A DNA stretch of 64,000 bases, taken from contig NZ_LT629772.1 in the NCBI RefSeq assembly GCF_900105385.1, positions 4,092,001 through 4,156,000 on the forward strand, written 5' to 3'. A model generated the notes under the pieces. That model was not told where the DNA came from. It saw nothing but the letters and a program-made list of their open reading frames with translations, and did not search any database. The stretch is from Microlunatus soli (GTDB lineage Bacteria; Actinomycetota; Actinomycetes; Propionibacteriales; Propionibacteriaceae). Below are positions 52,050 to 61,772 of this stretch, in pieces. Positions within the stretch are counted from its first letter, which is position 1. The number at the start of each line of letters is the position of its first letter. A program made the position numbers and the translations under genes.

Positions 52050-53174
52050 ATGACCGACCATCGAAGCCCGCGGCCCGCAGCGGCTGGACTGTCCCGCCGT
52101 GGCGTACTGACCGCGACGGCGATCGGGTTCGCCGGACTCGCCGTCGGTACCCGCGCGACGCCGGCAGCGGCCGGTCCGGATCGGGCGGTGATCGACGCCG
52201 AGCTGACCCGACTGTTCGGCGATTACGGTGACACCGCCGGGCGATGGACCGGTGCCGACTCCGCCTACAGCGTGCCGTTGCCCGACGGCCGCATCGCCTG
52301 GCTCTACTCCGACACGTTCCTCGGCACCGTCAACGCCGACCACTCCCGGCCCACGGACTCTCCGTTCATCCACAACTCGATCATCATCGATGATCATGGT
52401 GAGCTGACCACCTACACCGGCGGCACCCCGGACGCGCCACGTTCGCTGGTCGCACCGGAGGGGTCGGGGGACGAGACCGGCAGTTGGTACTGGTTCGGTG
52501 ACGGCACCGTCGAGGGTGATCAGCTGCGGGTGTTGGTGCTCGAGTTCGAGAAGACCGGTGACGGCGTCTTCGATTTCGCGTTCGTCGCGACCGCGGTCGC
52601 GTCGTTCCGGCTGCCGGATCTCGCCGTCACCGTGCGGTCATTGCCGGACAGCCCGATCAGCTGGGCCTCGGCCGTCCTGGAGTGCGGCCGCTACAGCTAC
52701 GTGTACGGCGTGGAGGATCTCCAGTCGACCAAGTACGCGCACCTGGCCCGGGTGCCCCGGGGCCGGTTGACCGAGTCGCCGTGGCAGTACTACGACGGCG
52801 CCGGCTGGTCCGCGGACCCGACAGCATCGGCCCGGATCCTGACCGGTGTCTCCAACGAGTTCAGCGTGCAGCGCCTCGGCGGGGTCGACGGCGGCGGATT
52901 CGGGCTGGTCACCGGTGACGCCCGGGAGTCGTTGAGCCCGGACATCCTGCTCTATCGCAGCAGCACCCCGACCGGACCGTTCACCGATCCGGTCCGGCTC
53001 TACAGCACGCCGGAAACCTCCGGAAACATCTTCACCTACAACGCGAAGTCCCATCCCGAACTCGCCGGTGACGGCGAGCTCCTGGTCACCTACAACGTCA
53101 ACAGCTTCGACACCGCGGATGTCTACGCCGAGGTCGACAACTACCGGCCGCGCTACCTGCGCGTCCTCCGGTAG
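52050..53174 (+). CDS. Secreted DUF5005/DUF4185-like beta-propeller protein
   Basis: 374 residues with a Tat signal (LSRRGVLTATAIGFAGLAVG, residues 14-33). The mature part has repeated W-x-D and D-x-F blades: DGRIAWLYSDTFLGTV, GDGVFDFAFVATAVASF, SPDILLYRSSTPTGPFTDPVRLYS. It resembles DUF5005/DUF4185 proteins of five-bladed glycosidase-like fold; activity is unproven. GAGGGG precedes the ATG. Shared operator with the ROK operon suggests it harvests or senses the same glycan outside the cell. Confidence 0.82.
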   Translation: MTDHRSPRPAAAGLSRRGVLTATAIGFAGLAVGTRATPAAAGPDRAVIDAELTRLFGDYGDTAGRWTGADSAYSVPLPDGRIAWLYSDTFLGTVNADHSRPTDSPFIHNSIIIDDHGELTTYTGGTPDAPRSLVAPEGSGDETGSWYWFGDGTVEGDQLRVLVLEFEKTGDGVFDFAFVATAVASFRLPDLAVTVRSLPDSPISWASAVLECGRYSYVYGVEDLQSTKYAHLARVPRGRLTESPWQYYDGAGWSADPTASARILTGVSNEFSVQRLGGVDGGGFGLVTGDARESLSPDILLYRSSTPTGPFTDPVRLYSTPETSGNIFTYNAKSHPELAGDGELLVTYNVNSFDTADVYAEVDNYRPRYLRVLR

Positions 53175-53208
53175 GGACCCGACAACGGCGTCCGACGCCG
53201 CAGAGCGG

Positions 53209-53409
53209 TCAGCGGCCGAAGAGGTTCTGGATGTCGGGCAGCAGGCTGATCCCGAGCACCAGCGCCAGGACCCCGAGCACCGCCGAGATCAGGATGCTGA
53301 ACAGCGTCGCGCCGAGAGCGAAGAAGAAGCCGGCCTTGAGGGCCGTGCCGGCGCCGATGAGGACCTTGGTCTCCTGCGGGCGGTAGGCGGGAATTTCTTG
53401 GGTCGTCAT
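53209..53409 (-). CDS. Small membrane protein of unknown function
   Basis: 66 residues, not recognised. Polar N-terminus (MTTQEIPAYRPQETK) then one long or two short hydrophobic segments (about 22-58) ending in DIQNLFGR. It lies 6 bp downstream of nothing on its strand except the histidine kinase gene, whose start is distant. The kinase's stop lies 7 bp upstream, so it is the distal gene of the kinase transcription unit and could interact with it. Confidence 0.7.
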   Translation of the reverse strand: MTTQEIPAYRPQETKVLIGAGTALKAGFFFALGATLFSILISAVLGVLALVLGISLLPDIQNLFGR

Positions 53410-53415
53410 AGTCGC

Positions 53416-55788
53416 TCAACCTACCGGTTCGGTCGTCGTTCCCGGCTCATCGACGCCACTCTCGTCCGGGTCGGGGTCGTCGTGATCGCCGCGGACCTCG
53501 GGCAGCGTGAAACGGAAGACGGCGCCGCCCTCGGCCGGGCTGTCGGCCCAGATGCTGCCGCCGTGACGTTCGACGATGCTCCGGCAGATCGCCAGCCCCA
53601 GACCACTGCCGCCCATCTCCCGGCCGTCGGAGCTGTCGACCTGTTCGAAGCGCTCGAACACCTGCTCCAGCTTGTCCTCCGGGATGCCGCGGCCCCGGTC
53701 GGCCACCCGGAAGATGATCATGCCGGTGGTCTCGTGCCGGCGGCTGTCCGGCGGACCCGGCCGGTCGTCGGCGGCTGCCCGGGGATCGTGCTCGGCCGGA
53801 GCGGCGGCGCGTGTTGCGCCGACCCGGACGACGCTTCCCTCGGGGGAGAACTTGATCGCATTACCGACCAGATTGACCAGTGTCTGCACGATCCGGTCGG
53901 CGTCGGCGTACACCATCCCGACGCTGGGCTCGATGCTCACCCGGACGCCGGCCTCGGCGGCGATCGGACGGAGTTGGGTGACGGCGGTCTCGACCAGCTC
54001 GGCCGCTCGTTGATCATGGAAATCCATCGGCATCGAGTCGGACTCCATCCGGTCGATGTCGAGGATGTCGTTGACCAGCCGGCCGAGTCGTTCGCTGCTG
54101 TTCAGGGCGATGTTGATCATGCGGCGGGCCTGCGGCGGGATCTCGCCGAGCCGCGGATCGGCCAACAGGCCAAGAGATCCGCGGATCGCGGTCAGCGGTG
54201 TCCGGAGTTCGTGGCTGACCACCGAGACGAACTCCCGCTTCATCCGATCGACCTCCCGGCGCTGGGTGATGTCGCGGAAGACGATCACCGCACCGGGGGA
54301 GTCGGTGCCGCTGTGCAACGGACTGGAAGTCACCTCGACCGGGATCACTCGTCCGTCCGCGGCCAGATAACTGTCCTCCTCGCCCCTGGTGGTGTATCCG
54401 CTGACGATGGACTCGGCGATGTAGCAGTCGCGATAGTCGTACGGTGTGTTGTCGGCCTGGGCAGCATGGAAATGATCATGGGCGTGCCGCCCGATCAACT
54501 CTTCGGCGGAATAGCCGAGGATCTTGGCTGCCGACGGATTGGCGAAGGTGACGACGCCGCGGGCGTCGACGCCGTAGATGCCGTCGCCGACCGAGTTCAG
54601 CAGCAACTCGCTCTGCCGGGTCATCGACACCAGCTCCCGGGTCCTGGTGTGGACCCGGCGTTCCAACGTCCGGCGGAGCATCTCGTTGTCGGCGATCAGG
54701 ATCACCTGCCGGATCACCACTGCGGCGATCAGCAGCAGCCACAGCGCGCCGATCCATGGGCTGAGCACCGCCGGCGGACTCGGCGCATTGGCCCCGGCGG
54801 CAACCAGCAACAGGCCGAAGGTGATCACCGTGTCGGCGACCGGAGAGGCCTGGTTCTCCGGCGTCGGGTGGGTCGGACGGCGGGTCCGGCCGGGCATCCG
54901 GCCGGCGATCGCGATCGCTGCGTAGCCGCCGACCCAGCCCAATGGCACCGGTGAGGTGAAGACCGCGATGTCGTGCATCGCCAGCACCCAGCGGGCCAGA
55001 TCGGTGCACGCCCAGCTGAGGAATCCCAGTGCCAGCATCGACAGCATCGGCCGATCCGAGCGATCGCCCCGGATCAGCAGGAAGCCGGCGACAACGGCCA
55101 GGATGGTGTCGTTGGTGACCAGGACGATCGCGTCCACCCGGGCGAACGGGTTCTCACCCGAGGCGATCACCGACGGCAGCGCCAGTACGGCGACGGTCAA
55201 CAACACCGAACCGGCGACCACCACCCCGTCCATGATGATCCGCAGCAGCTCCAGGCCCCGCTGTCGGACTGCCGGGATGCTGCTCATGCCGGCGACGGAC
55301 AGCACACCACCGATCACGAAGCCGATATCGCCGAAGCGGCCCAGGTCATCACGGCCCAGCGAACTCGTCACCGTGTGCCAGGCGTTGGTCAGGGCGGCCG
55401 CGATGCCGGCGCCGCAGAGCAGCGCCCAGGCCTTCCGCACCCGTCGCGGCCCGCGGAAGGCGGTGACCGCGGCGCTGACGATGAACGCGATCCCGCCGGC
55501 CAGTAGCCCGATCCCGTTGATCCACAGCATCGTCCGGTCGCTGAATGCTCCGGTCGCCTCCAGGATGCCGATCGCGAGCAGGACGGCGAAGACGACGGCG
55601 GCGGCGAGCACCGGACCGGTCAGCTGTGAGCGGCGTCGTGTGACCCTGCCGGCCGGTTGGTCGACCGAGACGTCGTGGCCGCGCACCTGTCCTACCCGAC
55701 TGCTCAAACCTGCTGGCTTCTCCCGCTCGGGCCGCGCACGGCGGCGCGGCACATGCCCTGACTGCCTGCCCTGACTGGACCCGGTCAT
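53416..55788 (-). CDS. Membrane sensor histidine kinase (MASE-like, PAS, HisKA, HATPase)
   Basis: 790 residues. Basic N-terminus, then an integral membrane sensor region of about nine hydrophobic segments (about 58-365), a linker coiled coil (366-390), a PAS domain (about 392-508) and HisKA with phospho-His526 in SVVSHELRTPL. The HATPase domain has N-box NLVGNAIKFSPEG, G1 DRGRGIPEDKLEQVF, F-box FERFEQ and G2 GSGLGLAI. An insert of about 35 disordered residues interrupts it before the G1 box. ATG 55788 lies in a palindrome; a longer frame to 55977 overlaps the divergent regulator. Partner receiver and HPt genes are divergent. Confidence 0.93.
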   Translation of the reverse strand: MTGSSQGRQSGHVPRRRARPEREKPAGLSSRVGQVRGHDVSVDQPAGRVTRRRSQLTGPVLAAAVVFAVLLAIGILEATGAFSDRTMLWINGIGLLAGGIAFIVSAAVTAFRGPRRVRKAWALLCGAGIAAALTNAWHTVTSSLGRDDLGRFGDIGFVIGGVLSVAGMSSIPAVRQRGLELLRIIMDGVVVAGSVLLTVAVLALPSVIASGENPFARVDAIVLVTNDTILAVVAGFLLIRGDRSDRPMLSMLALGFLSWACTDLARWVLAMHDIAVFTSPVPLGWVGGYAAIAIAGRMPGRTRRPTHPTPENQASPVADTVITFGLLLVAAGANAPSPPAVLSPWIGALWLLLIAAVVIRQVILIADNEMLRRTLERRVHTRTRELVSMTRQSELLLNSVGDGIYGVDARGVVTFANPSAAKILGYSAEELIGRHAHDHFHAAQADNTPYDYRDCYIAESIVSGYTTRGEEDSYLAADGRVIPVEVTSSPLHSGTDSPGAVIVFRDITQRREVDRMKREFVSVVSHELRTPLTAIRGSLGLLADPRLGEIPPQARRMINIALNSSERLGRLVNDILDIDRMESDSMPMDFHDQRAAELVETAVTQLRPIAAEAGVRVSIEPSVGMVYADADRIVQTLVNLVGNAIKFSPEGSVVRVGATRAAAPAEHDPRAAADDRPGPPDSRRHETTGMIIFRVADRGRGIPEDKLEQVFERFEQVDSSDGREMGGSGLGLAICRSIVERHGGSIWADSPAEGGAVFRFTLPEVRGDHDDPDPDESGVDEPGTTTEPVG

Positions 55789-55803
55789 CGTAGCGACTAC
55801 GAT
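55787..55803. promoter_or_regulatory. Palindrome over the histidine kinase start codon
   Basis: ATCGTAGCGACTACGAT, 7-bp perfect arms around CGA. It overlaps the kinase ATG and sits in the divergent intergenic region. Possible binding site of a regulator, or a secondary structure that modulates translation. Confidence 0.35.
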
Positions 55804-55962
55804 GTCGGGTGCTATCCGGCTCGATCGGGGGATCAGGGCTGCTCGCGTAGGAGGTCTCGGTTCTGTCCGCTGTGGCAGGCCGCCGGGAGGTGACACTGCT
55901 ACGGGATGCGACGGGCACTTTGCTCGGGTCGGAACCGGGAAACAAGATGCGGCGGTGGAAGC

Positions 55963-56346
55963 ATGACGCAAAAACACGTGCTGCTCGTCGATGATGACGC
56001 CTCAATCCGTGAAGTGATCCAACTGACCCTCGAGGTCGTTGGCGGCTGGGACGTGCAATTGGCCGCCAGCGGCGCCGAGGCATTGGAGCAGGTCCGCGAC
56101 CGGCAGCCGGACGCGATCCTGCTGGACATGATGATGCCGGGGATGGATGGACCGACAACACTCAGCAAGATCCGACAGGCAGCAACCGGCGGGACCGTGC
56201 CGGTGATCCTGCTGTCGGCAAAACTCTCCCAGCGCCGCGACGACCAGCAACTGGCCGGACTCGGTGTCGCCGGCGTGATCGGCAAGCCGTTCGACCCGAT
56301 CACGCTGCCGGAGCGGATCTCCAGCATCCTGGGGTGGGCGGCGTGA
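55963..56346 (+). CDS. Stand-alone receiver domain response regulator
   Basis: 127 residues, receiver only (CheY-like). Acid residues DDD (10-12), phosphoacceptor Asp55 in LLDMMMPGMDG, Ser/Thr switch LLSAKLS and Lys in GVIGKPFDP. No output domain, so it passes phosphate on or binds a target. SD GGAAG just before ATG 55963. Its stop overlaps the GTG of the HPt gene (GTGA). Confidence 0.93.
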   Translation: MTQKHVLLVDDDASIREVIQLTLEVVGGWDVQLAASGAEALEQVRDRQPDAILLDMMMPGMDGPTTLSKIRQAATGGTVPVILLSAKLSQRRDDQQLAGLGVAGVIGKPFDPITLPERISSILGWAA

Positions 56347-56861
56347 ACGACTTCAAACCCGGCACCGGGCCGGTGGCGCCGTCGCCCGGCGACCCGATCG
56401 ACTCCGACCCGGTGGAGACGTCGCCGCTGGGTGTGAAACCGCTGTGGCCAGGCCATTCGGCGCATCCGGATCGCCCCGCGCGGTCGGAAGACGCCGAACC
56501 TTCCCCGACGGCGGCGCATGGTCTGCTCGGCACCGACGACGCGGGGGGCCGGGTCGCCGACATCATGGACCGGGCCCGCGAACGCAATCTGGGCCGGGCC
56601 GAGGAACTCGCCGGCTGGGTGAAGGCCGCCGAGCAGGGCGAGCTGACCCATGACGGCCGGCTGGTCGCTGCCGAGGTCGCCCATCAGCTGGCCGGGTCGG
56701 CCGGTACGTTCGGTTACCAGGCGGCGACCGATCGGGCCCGCGAGATCGAAGGCATCTTCGCCGAGGAACAACCCGCCGAGGCCTGGGAACGGGCCGCCGA
56801 TTGCGTCCAGGATCTGGTCCGCCGGCTGCACGAACCGCCCGAGGGCGGCTCGGTCCGATAG
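56343..56861 (+). CDS. Histidine phosphotransfer (HPt) domain protein
   Basis: 172 residues. Pro/Asp-rich disordered N-terminus (1-65) then a four-helix HPt domain with AHQLAGSAGTFG, matching the HxxxGSxGxxG phosphotransfer motif (His114). GTG 56343 overlaps the receiver stop by 4 bp; a GTG at 56334 is also in frame. Together with the divergent kinase and the receiver it can form a split phosphorelay. No DNA-binding output is encoded nearby. Confidence 0.85.
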   Translation: MNDFKPGTGPVAPSPGDPIDSDPVETSPLGVKPLWPGHSAHPDRPARSEDAEPSPTAAHGLLGTDDAGGRVADIMDRARERNLGRAEELAGWVKAAEQGELTHDGRLVAAEVAHQLAGSAGTFGYQAATDRAREIEGIFAEEQPAEAWERAADCVQDLVRRLHEPPEGGSVR

Positions 56862-56882
56862 CGCTCCGGCCGGGCGACCGGA

Positions 56883-57839
56883 TCAGAGCTTGCGGATCCG
56901 TACCCAGTCGACGCGATGGTGATCGCCCTTCCGCAACACCGCGGTCGCCCGTCCCCTGGTCGGCAGCACGTTGGTGACCAGATTCGGGCCGTTGATCGAG
57001 TCCCAGATCGACTCCGCGGTCCGGACCGCTTCGTCGTCGCTGAGCGCCGCGAACCGGGTGAAGTAGGACCGCGGATCACGAAACGCCGTCCGGCGCAGTT
57101 CCAGGAAACGCTGCACGTACCACTGCCGGATCGCCTCGGTCCGGGCATCGATGTAGACCGAGAAGTCGAAGAAGTCGCTCAACGCCAGCCCGGTGGTGCC
57201 GTCCGGCCGCGGCCGGGCAGGCTGCAGCACGTTCAGGCCCTCGATGATCAGGATGTCCGGCCGCCGGACGACGATCCGCCGGTCCGGCACGATGTCGTAG
57301 CTCAGATGGTCGTAGACCGGTGCACTGACGTCGTCCTTGCCCGACTTCAGGTCCATCACGAAGCGCAGCAACGCCCGCCGGTCGTAGGACTCCGGGAACC
57401 CCTTGCGTTCCATGATCCCGCGACGCTGCAGTTCGGCATTGGGAAACAGGAAACCGTCGGTGGTGACCAGCTCCACCCGCGGATGTTCCGGCCAGCCGGC
57501 CAGCAGCGCCTGCAGCAGCCGGGCCGTGGTCGACTTGCCGACCGCGACCGAGCCGGCCACACCGATCACGAACGGTGTCCGGCCCACCGACAGCCGCAGG
57601 AAGTCGTTGCTGGCCTGATGCAGGTCACCGGTGTGCCGGACGTATTCGGCCAGCAGTCGGGTCAGCGGCAGGTACACGTCCCGGACGTCGTCCAGGCTGG
57701 TCGGATCCTGCATGCCACGCAGCGACGCCAGCGTGTCGGCGGTCAGCGTCAGCGGCGTCGAACTGGCCAGTTCGGCCCAGTCTGCGCGGCTGCGTTCGAC
57801 GTACGGACTCGCGGTCTCGGTGTCGTGGTGATTCGGCAC
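56883..57839 (-). CDS. coaA: Pantothenate kinase, type I
   Basis: 318 residues. First committed step of CoA synthesis. Walker [13 protein letters not shown] (93-104), followed by TTDGFLFPN and [13 protein letters not shown], and the C-terminal [17 protein letters not shown] 57839 (MPNHHDTE) gives the normal family length; GATAAT ends 7 nt upstream, so it is leaderless. A longer open frame to 57986 is not supported. Confidence 0.96.
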   Translation of the reverse strand: MPNHHDTETASPYVERSRADWAELASSTPLTLTADTLASLRGMQDPTSLDDVRDVYLPLTRLLAEYVRHTGDLHQASNDFLRLSVGRTPFVIGVAGSVAVGKSTTARLLQALLAGWPEHPRVELVTTDGFLFPNAELQRRGIMERKGFPESYDRRALLRFVMDLKSGKDDVSAPVYDHLSYDIVPDRRIVVRRPDILIIEGLNVLQPARPRPDGTTGLALSDFFDFSVYIDARTEAIRQWYVQRFLELRRTAFRDPRSYFTRFAALSDDEAVRTAESIWDSINGPNLVTNVLPTRGRATAVLRKGDHHRVDWVRIRKL

Positions 57840-58036
57840 GCGCTCGATTATCGCCGCTGCGGCGGGCCGCGCCGCAACCTGCCCCGACCCCAGCGCTGTC
57901 GGATCATCAGCGGCCCCGCTGCGAAATCCCGCCTCACCGATGCCGTTGCGGTGCAAGTTTCTACCCCTCCATCGGTTCGGCATCAAGCGGCGTCGGCCGT
58001 CAGGAACGGCGGTCGCGAACGGTTATCCTGCCTCGC

Positions 58037-59881
58037 ATGTGCGGGATCGTCGGATACGTGGGTGCGGGTCGAGCCGCAGAGATCATCATGGCCGGGCTGA
58101 AGCGGCTGGAGTACCGCGGTTATGACTCCGCCGGTGTGGCGGTGGTCACCGACCGGACGATCGCGTCGGCGAAGAAGGCCGGCAAGCTCGGTAACCTCGG
58201 CCAGCAGTTGGCCGAGTCCCCGTTGCCGTTCGACGGCATCGGCATCGGACACACCCGGTGGGCGACCCATGGCGTACCGAACGACAGCAACGCCCACCCG
58301 CACCTGTCCTTCGACGGTCGGGTCGCCGTGGTGCACAACGGCATCATCGAGAATTTCGCGGTGCTCCGCGCCGAGCTCACAGCGGCTGGCATCGCGCTGG
58401 CTTCCGACACCGACACCGAAGTGGTCGCGCACCTGCTGGCACAGCAACTGGCCGGCGGTGCCGGGCTGGCCGACGCGATGCGTACGGTGTGCAACCGGCT
58501 GGACGGCGCCTTCACCCTGGTCGCGGTCGAGCGGGACGATCCGGAGCTGGTGGTCGGCGCTCGCCGCAACTCCCCGCTGGTGGTGGGGGTCGGCAAGGGT
58601 GAGAACTATCTGGCCTCCGATGTTGCCGCCTTCATCGACCACACCCGGGACGCGATCGAGCTGGGCCAGGACCAAGTGGTCGAGATCCGCGCCGACTCGG
58701 TCACGGTGACCGGTTTCGACGGCGCACCGGCCCAGGTGCATCCGTACCACGTGGACTGGGATCTGTCGGCCGCCCAGAAGGACGGCTTCGACTGGTTCAT
58801 GCGCAAGGAGATCTACGAACAGCCGAAGGCCGTCGGCGACACCCTGCTCGGACGCTACGACGCCGACGGATCGCTGACCCTGGACGAGCTGCGGATCTCC
58901 AAGGCCGACCTGCGCCGGATCGACAAGATCATCATCGTCGCCTGCGGCACGGCCTCCTACGCCGGGCTGGTCGCCAAGTATGCGATCGAGCACTGGACCC
59001 GGATCGCCTGCGAGGTCGAACTGGCGCACGAGTTCCGCTACCGGGATCCGATCGTCACCTCGAACACGCTGGTGGTCTGCATCAGTCAGTCCGGCGAGAC
59101 CGCCGACTCACTGATGGCGATCCGGCACGCCAGCGAACAGGGCGCCAAGGTGCTCGCCATCTGCAACACCAACGGTTCGACGATCCCGCGGGAATCCGAT
59201 GCGGTGATCTACACCCACGCCGGACCCGAGATCGGGGTCGCCTCGACCAAGGGCTTCACCACCCAGCTGGTGGCCTGCTACCTGCTGGGGCTCTATCTGG
59301 CCCAGGTCCGCGGCACCCTGTTCGGCGACGAGATCGGCAGGCTGATGGGCGAGCTGGAGCAGATGCCGCAGACCCTGGAACGGGTGCTGGAGAATGCCGA
59401 CCCGGTGCTCAAGTTGGCCGCCGACTTCGCCGACGCGCCGTCGGTGCTCTTCCTCGGCCGGCATGTCGGCTACCCGGTGGCGCTGGAGGGTGCGCTGAAG
59501 CTCAAGGAGCTGGCCTACATCCACGCCGAGGGCTTCGCCGCCGGTGAGCTCAAGCACGGCCCGATCGCGCTGATCCAGGACCGGCTGCCGGTCTTCGTCG
59601 TGGTGCCGCCGCAGGGCCGCGACATGCTGCACGACAAGGTGGTGTCCAACATCGCCGAGATCCGGGCCCGGGGCGCCCTGACCGTGGTGCTGGCCGAGGA
59701 CGACGACACCGAGATCGAGTCGCTGGCCGACGTCTGGATCCGACTGCCCAAGGTGTCCACCTTGTTGCAGCCGCTGGTGGCCACCATTCCGCTGCAACTG
59801 TTCGCCTGCGAGCTGGCGACCAAGAAGGGTCACGACGTGGATCAGCCGCGCAATCTGGCCAAGTCGGTCACAGTGGAATGA
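58037..59881 (+). CDS. glmS: Glutamine-fructose-6-phosphate aminotransferase (isomerizing)
   Basis: 614 residues. Makes glucosamine-6-P. N-terminal glutaminase with nucleophile Cys2 (MCGIVGYVG), HTRWATHG and HNGIIENF. Two SIS isomerase domains follow ([25 protein letters not shown]), with the C-terminal [17 protein letters not shown] ends 7 nt before the ATG (leaderless); no riboswitch-like structure is seen upstream. acpS starts 10 nt downstream. Confidence 0.97.
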   Translation: MCGIVGYVGAGRAAEIIMAGLKRLEYRGYDSAGVAVVTDRTIASAKKAGKLGNLGQQLAESPLPFDGIGIGHTRWATHGVPNDSNAHPHLSFDGRVAVVHNGIIENFAVLRAELTAAGIALASDTDTEVVAHLLAQQLAGGAGLADAMRTVCNRLDGAFTLVAVERDDPELVVGARRNSPLVVGVGKGENYLASDVAAFIDHTRDAIELGQDQVVEIRADSVTVTGFDGAPAQVHPYHVDWDLSAAQKDGFDWFMRKEIYEQPKAVGDTLLGRYDADGSLTLDELRISKADLRRIDKIIIVACGTASYAGLVAKYAIEHWTRIACEVELAHEFRYRDPIVTSNTLVVCISQSGETADSLMAIRHASEQGAKVLAICNTNGSTIPRESDAVIYTHAGPEIGVASTKGFTTQLVACYLLGLYLAQVRGTLFGDEIGRLMGELEQMPQTLERVLENADPVLKLAADFADAPSVLFLGRHVGYPVALEGALKLKELAYIHAEGFAAGELKHGPIALIQDRLPVFVVVPPQGRDMLHDKVVSNIAEIRARGALTVVLAEDDDTEIESLADVWIRLPKVSTLLQPLVATIPLQLFACELATKKGHDVDQPRNLAKSVTVE

Positions 59882-59891
59882 GCCGCCGACC

Positions 59892-60242
59892 ATGATCATC
59901 GGGGTCGGCATCGACGTCTGCGATGTGTCCCGGTTCGCCCTGACCATCCAGCGACGGCCCGGTCTGGTCAAGCGGCTGTTCACCAGCCGTGAGGCGGAGC
60001 GGCCGACGGCATCGCTGGCTGCCCGGTTCGCGGCCAAGGAGGCCCTGGCCAAGGCGCTGGGCGCGCCGAGCGGACTGTCCTGGCTGGACGCCGAGATCGA
60101 GACCGACGAGGTCGGCAAACCGTCGCTGCGGATCACCGGCACGGTCGCCGATCGGGCCGCGGCGCTGGGTGTCGCACGGATCCACGTCTCACTGAGCCAT
60201 GATGCCGGGATAGCCTCGGCTTTTGTGATCTGCGAGGACTGA
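59892..60242 (+). CDS. acpS: Holo-[acyl-carrier-protein] synthase
   Basis: 116 residues. Attaches 4'-phosphopantetheine from CoA to ACP. Mg-binding [13 protein letters not shown] (Asp8) and [13 protein letters not shown] (Glu) are the family signatures; C-terminal [16 protein letters not shown]. It follows glmS by 10 nt and precedes the NAD(P)H-repair gene by 54 nt in the same direction. Confidence 0.96.
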   Translation: MIIGVGIDVCDVSRFALTIQRRPGLVKRLFTSREAERPTASLAARFAAKEALAKALGAPSGLSWLDAEIETDEVGKPSLRITGTVADRAAALGVARIHVSLSHDAGIASAFVICED

Positions 60243-60296
60243 ACGGCTCGCAGCGGATCGACGACCGGCACCGGTGGGAGGAGCGAGGCGACGACG

Positions 60297-61772
60297 ATGC
60301 AGACGGCCTATCCGGTGCACGACATCCGACGCCTGGAAGAGGCGGCGATCGCCGCCGACCCGCGGCACGATCTGATGCAGGCCGCCGCCGGCGCGCTCGC
60401 CGCCGTCGTCGCCGGCGAACTCGTCGAACGCCGCGGAGCTGTCTACGGTGCCAGGGTCCTGCTGCTGATCGGCGGCGGCAACAACGGCGGCGACGCGCTC
60501 TTCGCCGGGGCGCTGCTGGCACGACGAGGGGTCGCGGTCCGTGCGCTGCCGGTGCTCGGTACGCCGCATCCGGCGGGACTCGCGGCATTGCGCCGGGCCG
60601 GTGGCCGGATCCTCGAACCCTTGGCGGTGGACGAGCAGGCCGAGACCGTCCCACAGGGCTGCGATCTCGCCGTCGACGGCGTCCTCGGCATTGGCGGGCG
60701 GCCCGGGCTTCCCGATCGGGTCGCCGCCGTGCTGGACCGGCTGAACGACCTGCGGGTGCCGATCGTCGCGGTCGATCTACCGTCCGGGGTCGACGCCGAC
60801 ACCGGTGCCGTTCCCGGCGCCGCGGTGACGGCCGCAGTCACGGTCAGCTTCGGCGCCGCCAAACCCTGCCAGCTGATCGAGCCGGCGCGCAGCCGGTGCG
60901 GTCGGGTCGTCGATGTCGATCTTGGTTTCGGCCATGACGATCGGCTGACCCGGATCAGCGCGCTGGACGAAGATGATCTTGCGCGGGATTGGCCCTACCC
61001 GGGCGTGACCAGCAGCAAGTACACCCGTGGTGTGGTCGGTATCGACGCCGGTTCGGACAGCTATCCCGGCGCGGGCATCCTGGCCGCCCACGGCGCGGTG
61101 TATGCCGGCGCCGGGATGGTGCGCTTCCACGGAGCCGAGGAATCCCGACGGGTGCTGACCGGCGCGCTGCCCAACATCGTCTACGGCGACGGCCGGGTGC
61201 AGGCGATGCTGTACGGCTCCGGCTGGGGTGATCGGCCCGACGGCGCCGACGTGATCGCGCACGGCTTGGAGACCGGCCTGCCTGCCGTGGTGGACGCCGA
61301 CGGCCTGCAACGGTTGCCGGCCGGCGGACTCTCCCCGGAGTGGTTGATCACGCCGCATGCCGGTGAGCTGGCCCGACTGCTCGGCTGCGACCGGGGCGAG
61401 GTCGAGAGCGACCCGGTCGGCGCCGCACATCGTGGCGCGGACCGGACCCATGCCACCGTGCTGCTCAAGGGCGCGACCCAGGTCGTCGCCCGCCCGGGAC
61501 GGCGCTCGGTGCTGATCGCCGTACCGGGGCCGGCGTGGACCGCGCAGGCAGGGTCGGGTGATGTGTTGGCCGGTATCTGCGCGACTCTGTTGGCGGCCGG
61601 TGTCCCGGCAGCCCGGGCAGGAGCGCTCGGCGCGTCACTGCAGGCGGTGACCGCCGCGGAGTTCCCCGGACCGGTGCCGCCGCATCGGCTGGCCGAACAC
61701 GCGGCCACTGTCCTCGGACGACTCGGACAACGGGCCGCCGGCGCGGCCGATCGGGAAGGAAGCCGATCATGA
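60297..61772 (+). CDS. nnr: Bifunctional NAD(P)H-hydrate epimerase/ADP-dependent dehydratase
   Basis: 491 residues. Repairs damaged (hydrated) NAD(P)H. N-terminal YjeF_N epimerase (1 to about 215) with LIGGGNNGGDAL and VDGVLGIGGRPGLPD. C-terminal ribokinase-like dehydratase (about 225-485) with DADGLQRLP, ITPHAGELARLLG and AGSGDVLAGICATLLA. ATG follows a GGGAGGAGCGAGG purine tract. Its stop overlaps the alr ATG (ATGA). Confidence 0.95.
   Translation: MQTAYPVHDIRRLEEAAIAADPRHDLMQAAAGALAAVVAGELVERRGAVYGARVLLLIGGGNNGGDALFAGALLARRGVAVRALPVLGTPHPAGLAALRRAGGRILEPLAVDEQAETVPQGCDLAVDGVLGIGGRPGLPDRVAAVLDRLNDLRVPIVAVDLPSGVDADTGAVPGAAVTAAVTVSFGAAKPCQLIEPARSRCGRVVDVDLGFGHDDRLTRISALDEDDLARDWPYPGVTSSKYTRGVVGIDAGSDSYPGAGILAAHGAVYAGAGMVRFHGAEESRRVLTGALPNIVYGDGRVQAMLYGSGWGDRPDGADVIAHGLETGLPAVVDADGLQRLPAGGLSPEWLITPHAGELARLLGCDRGEVESDPVGAAHRGADRTHATVLLKGATQVVARPGRRSVLIAVPGPAWTAQAGSGDVLAGICATLLAAGVPAARAGALGASLQAVTAAEFPGPVPPHRLAEHAATVLGRLGQRAAGAADREGSRS

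Noticed and set aside
53068-54954. 628-codon open frame on the plus strand
   Set aside because: Antisense to the histidine kinase gene; no recognisable protein features.
57840-58036. glmS riboswitch/ribozyme upstream of glmS
   Set aside because: A -10 box lies 7 nt before the ATG, leaving no leader for such an RNA.
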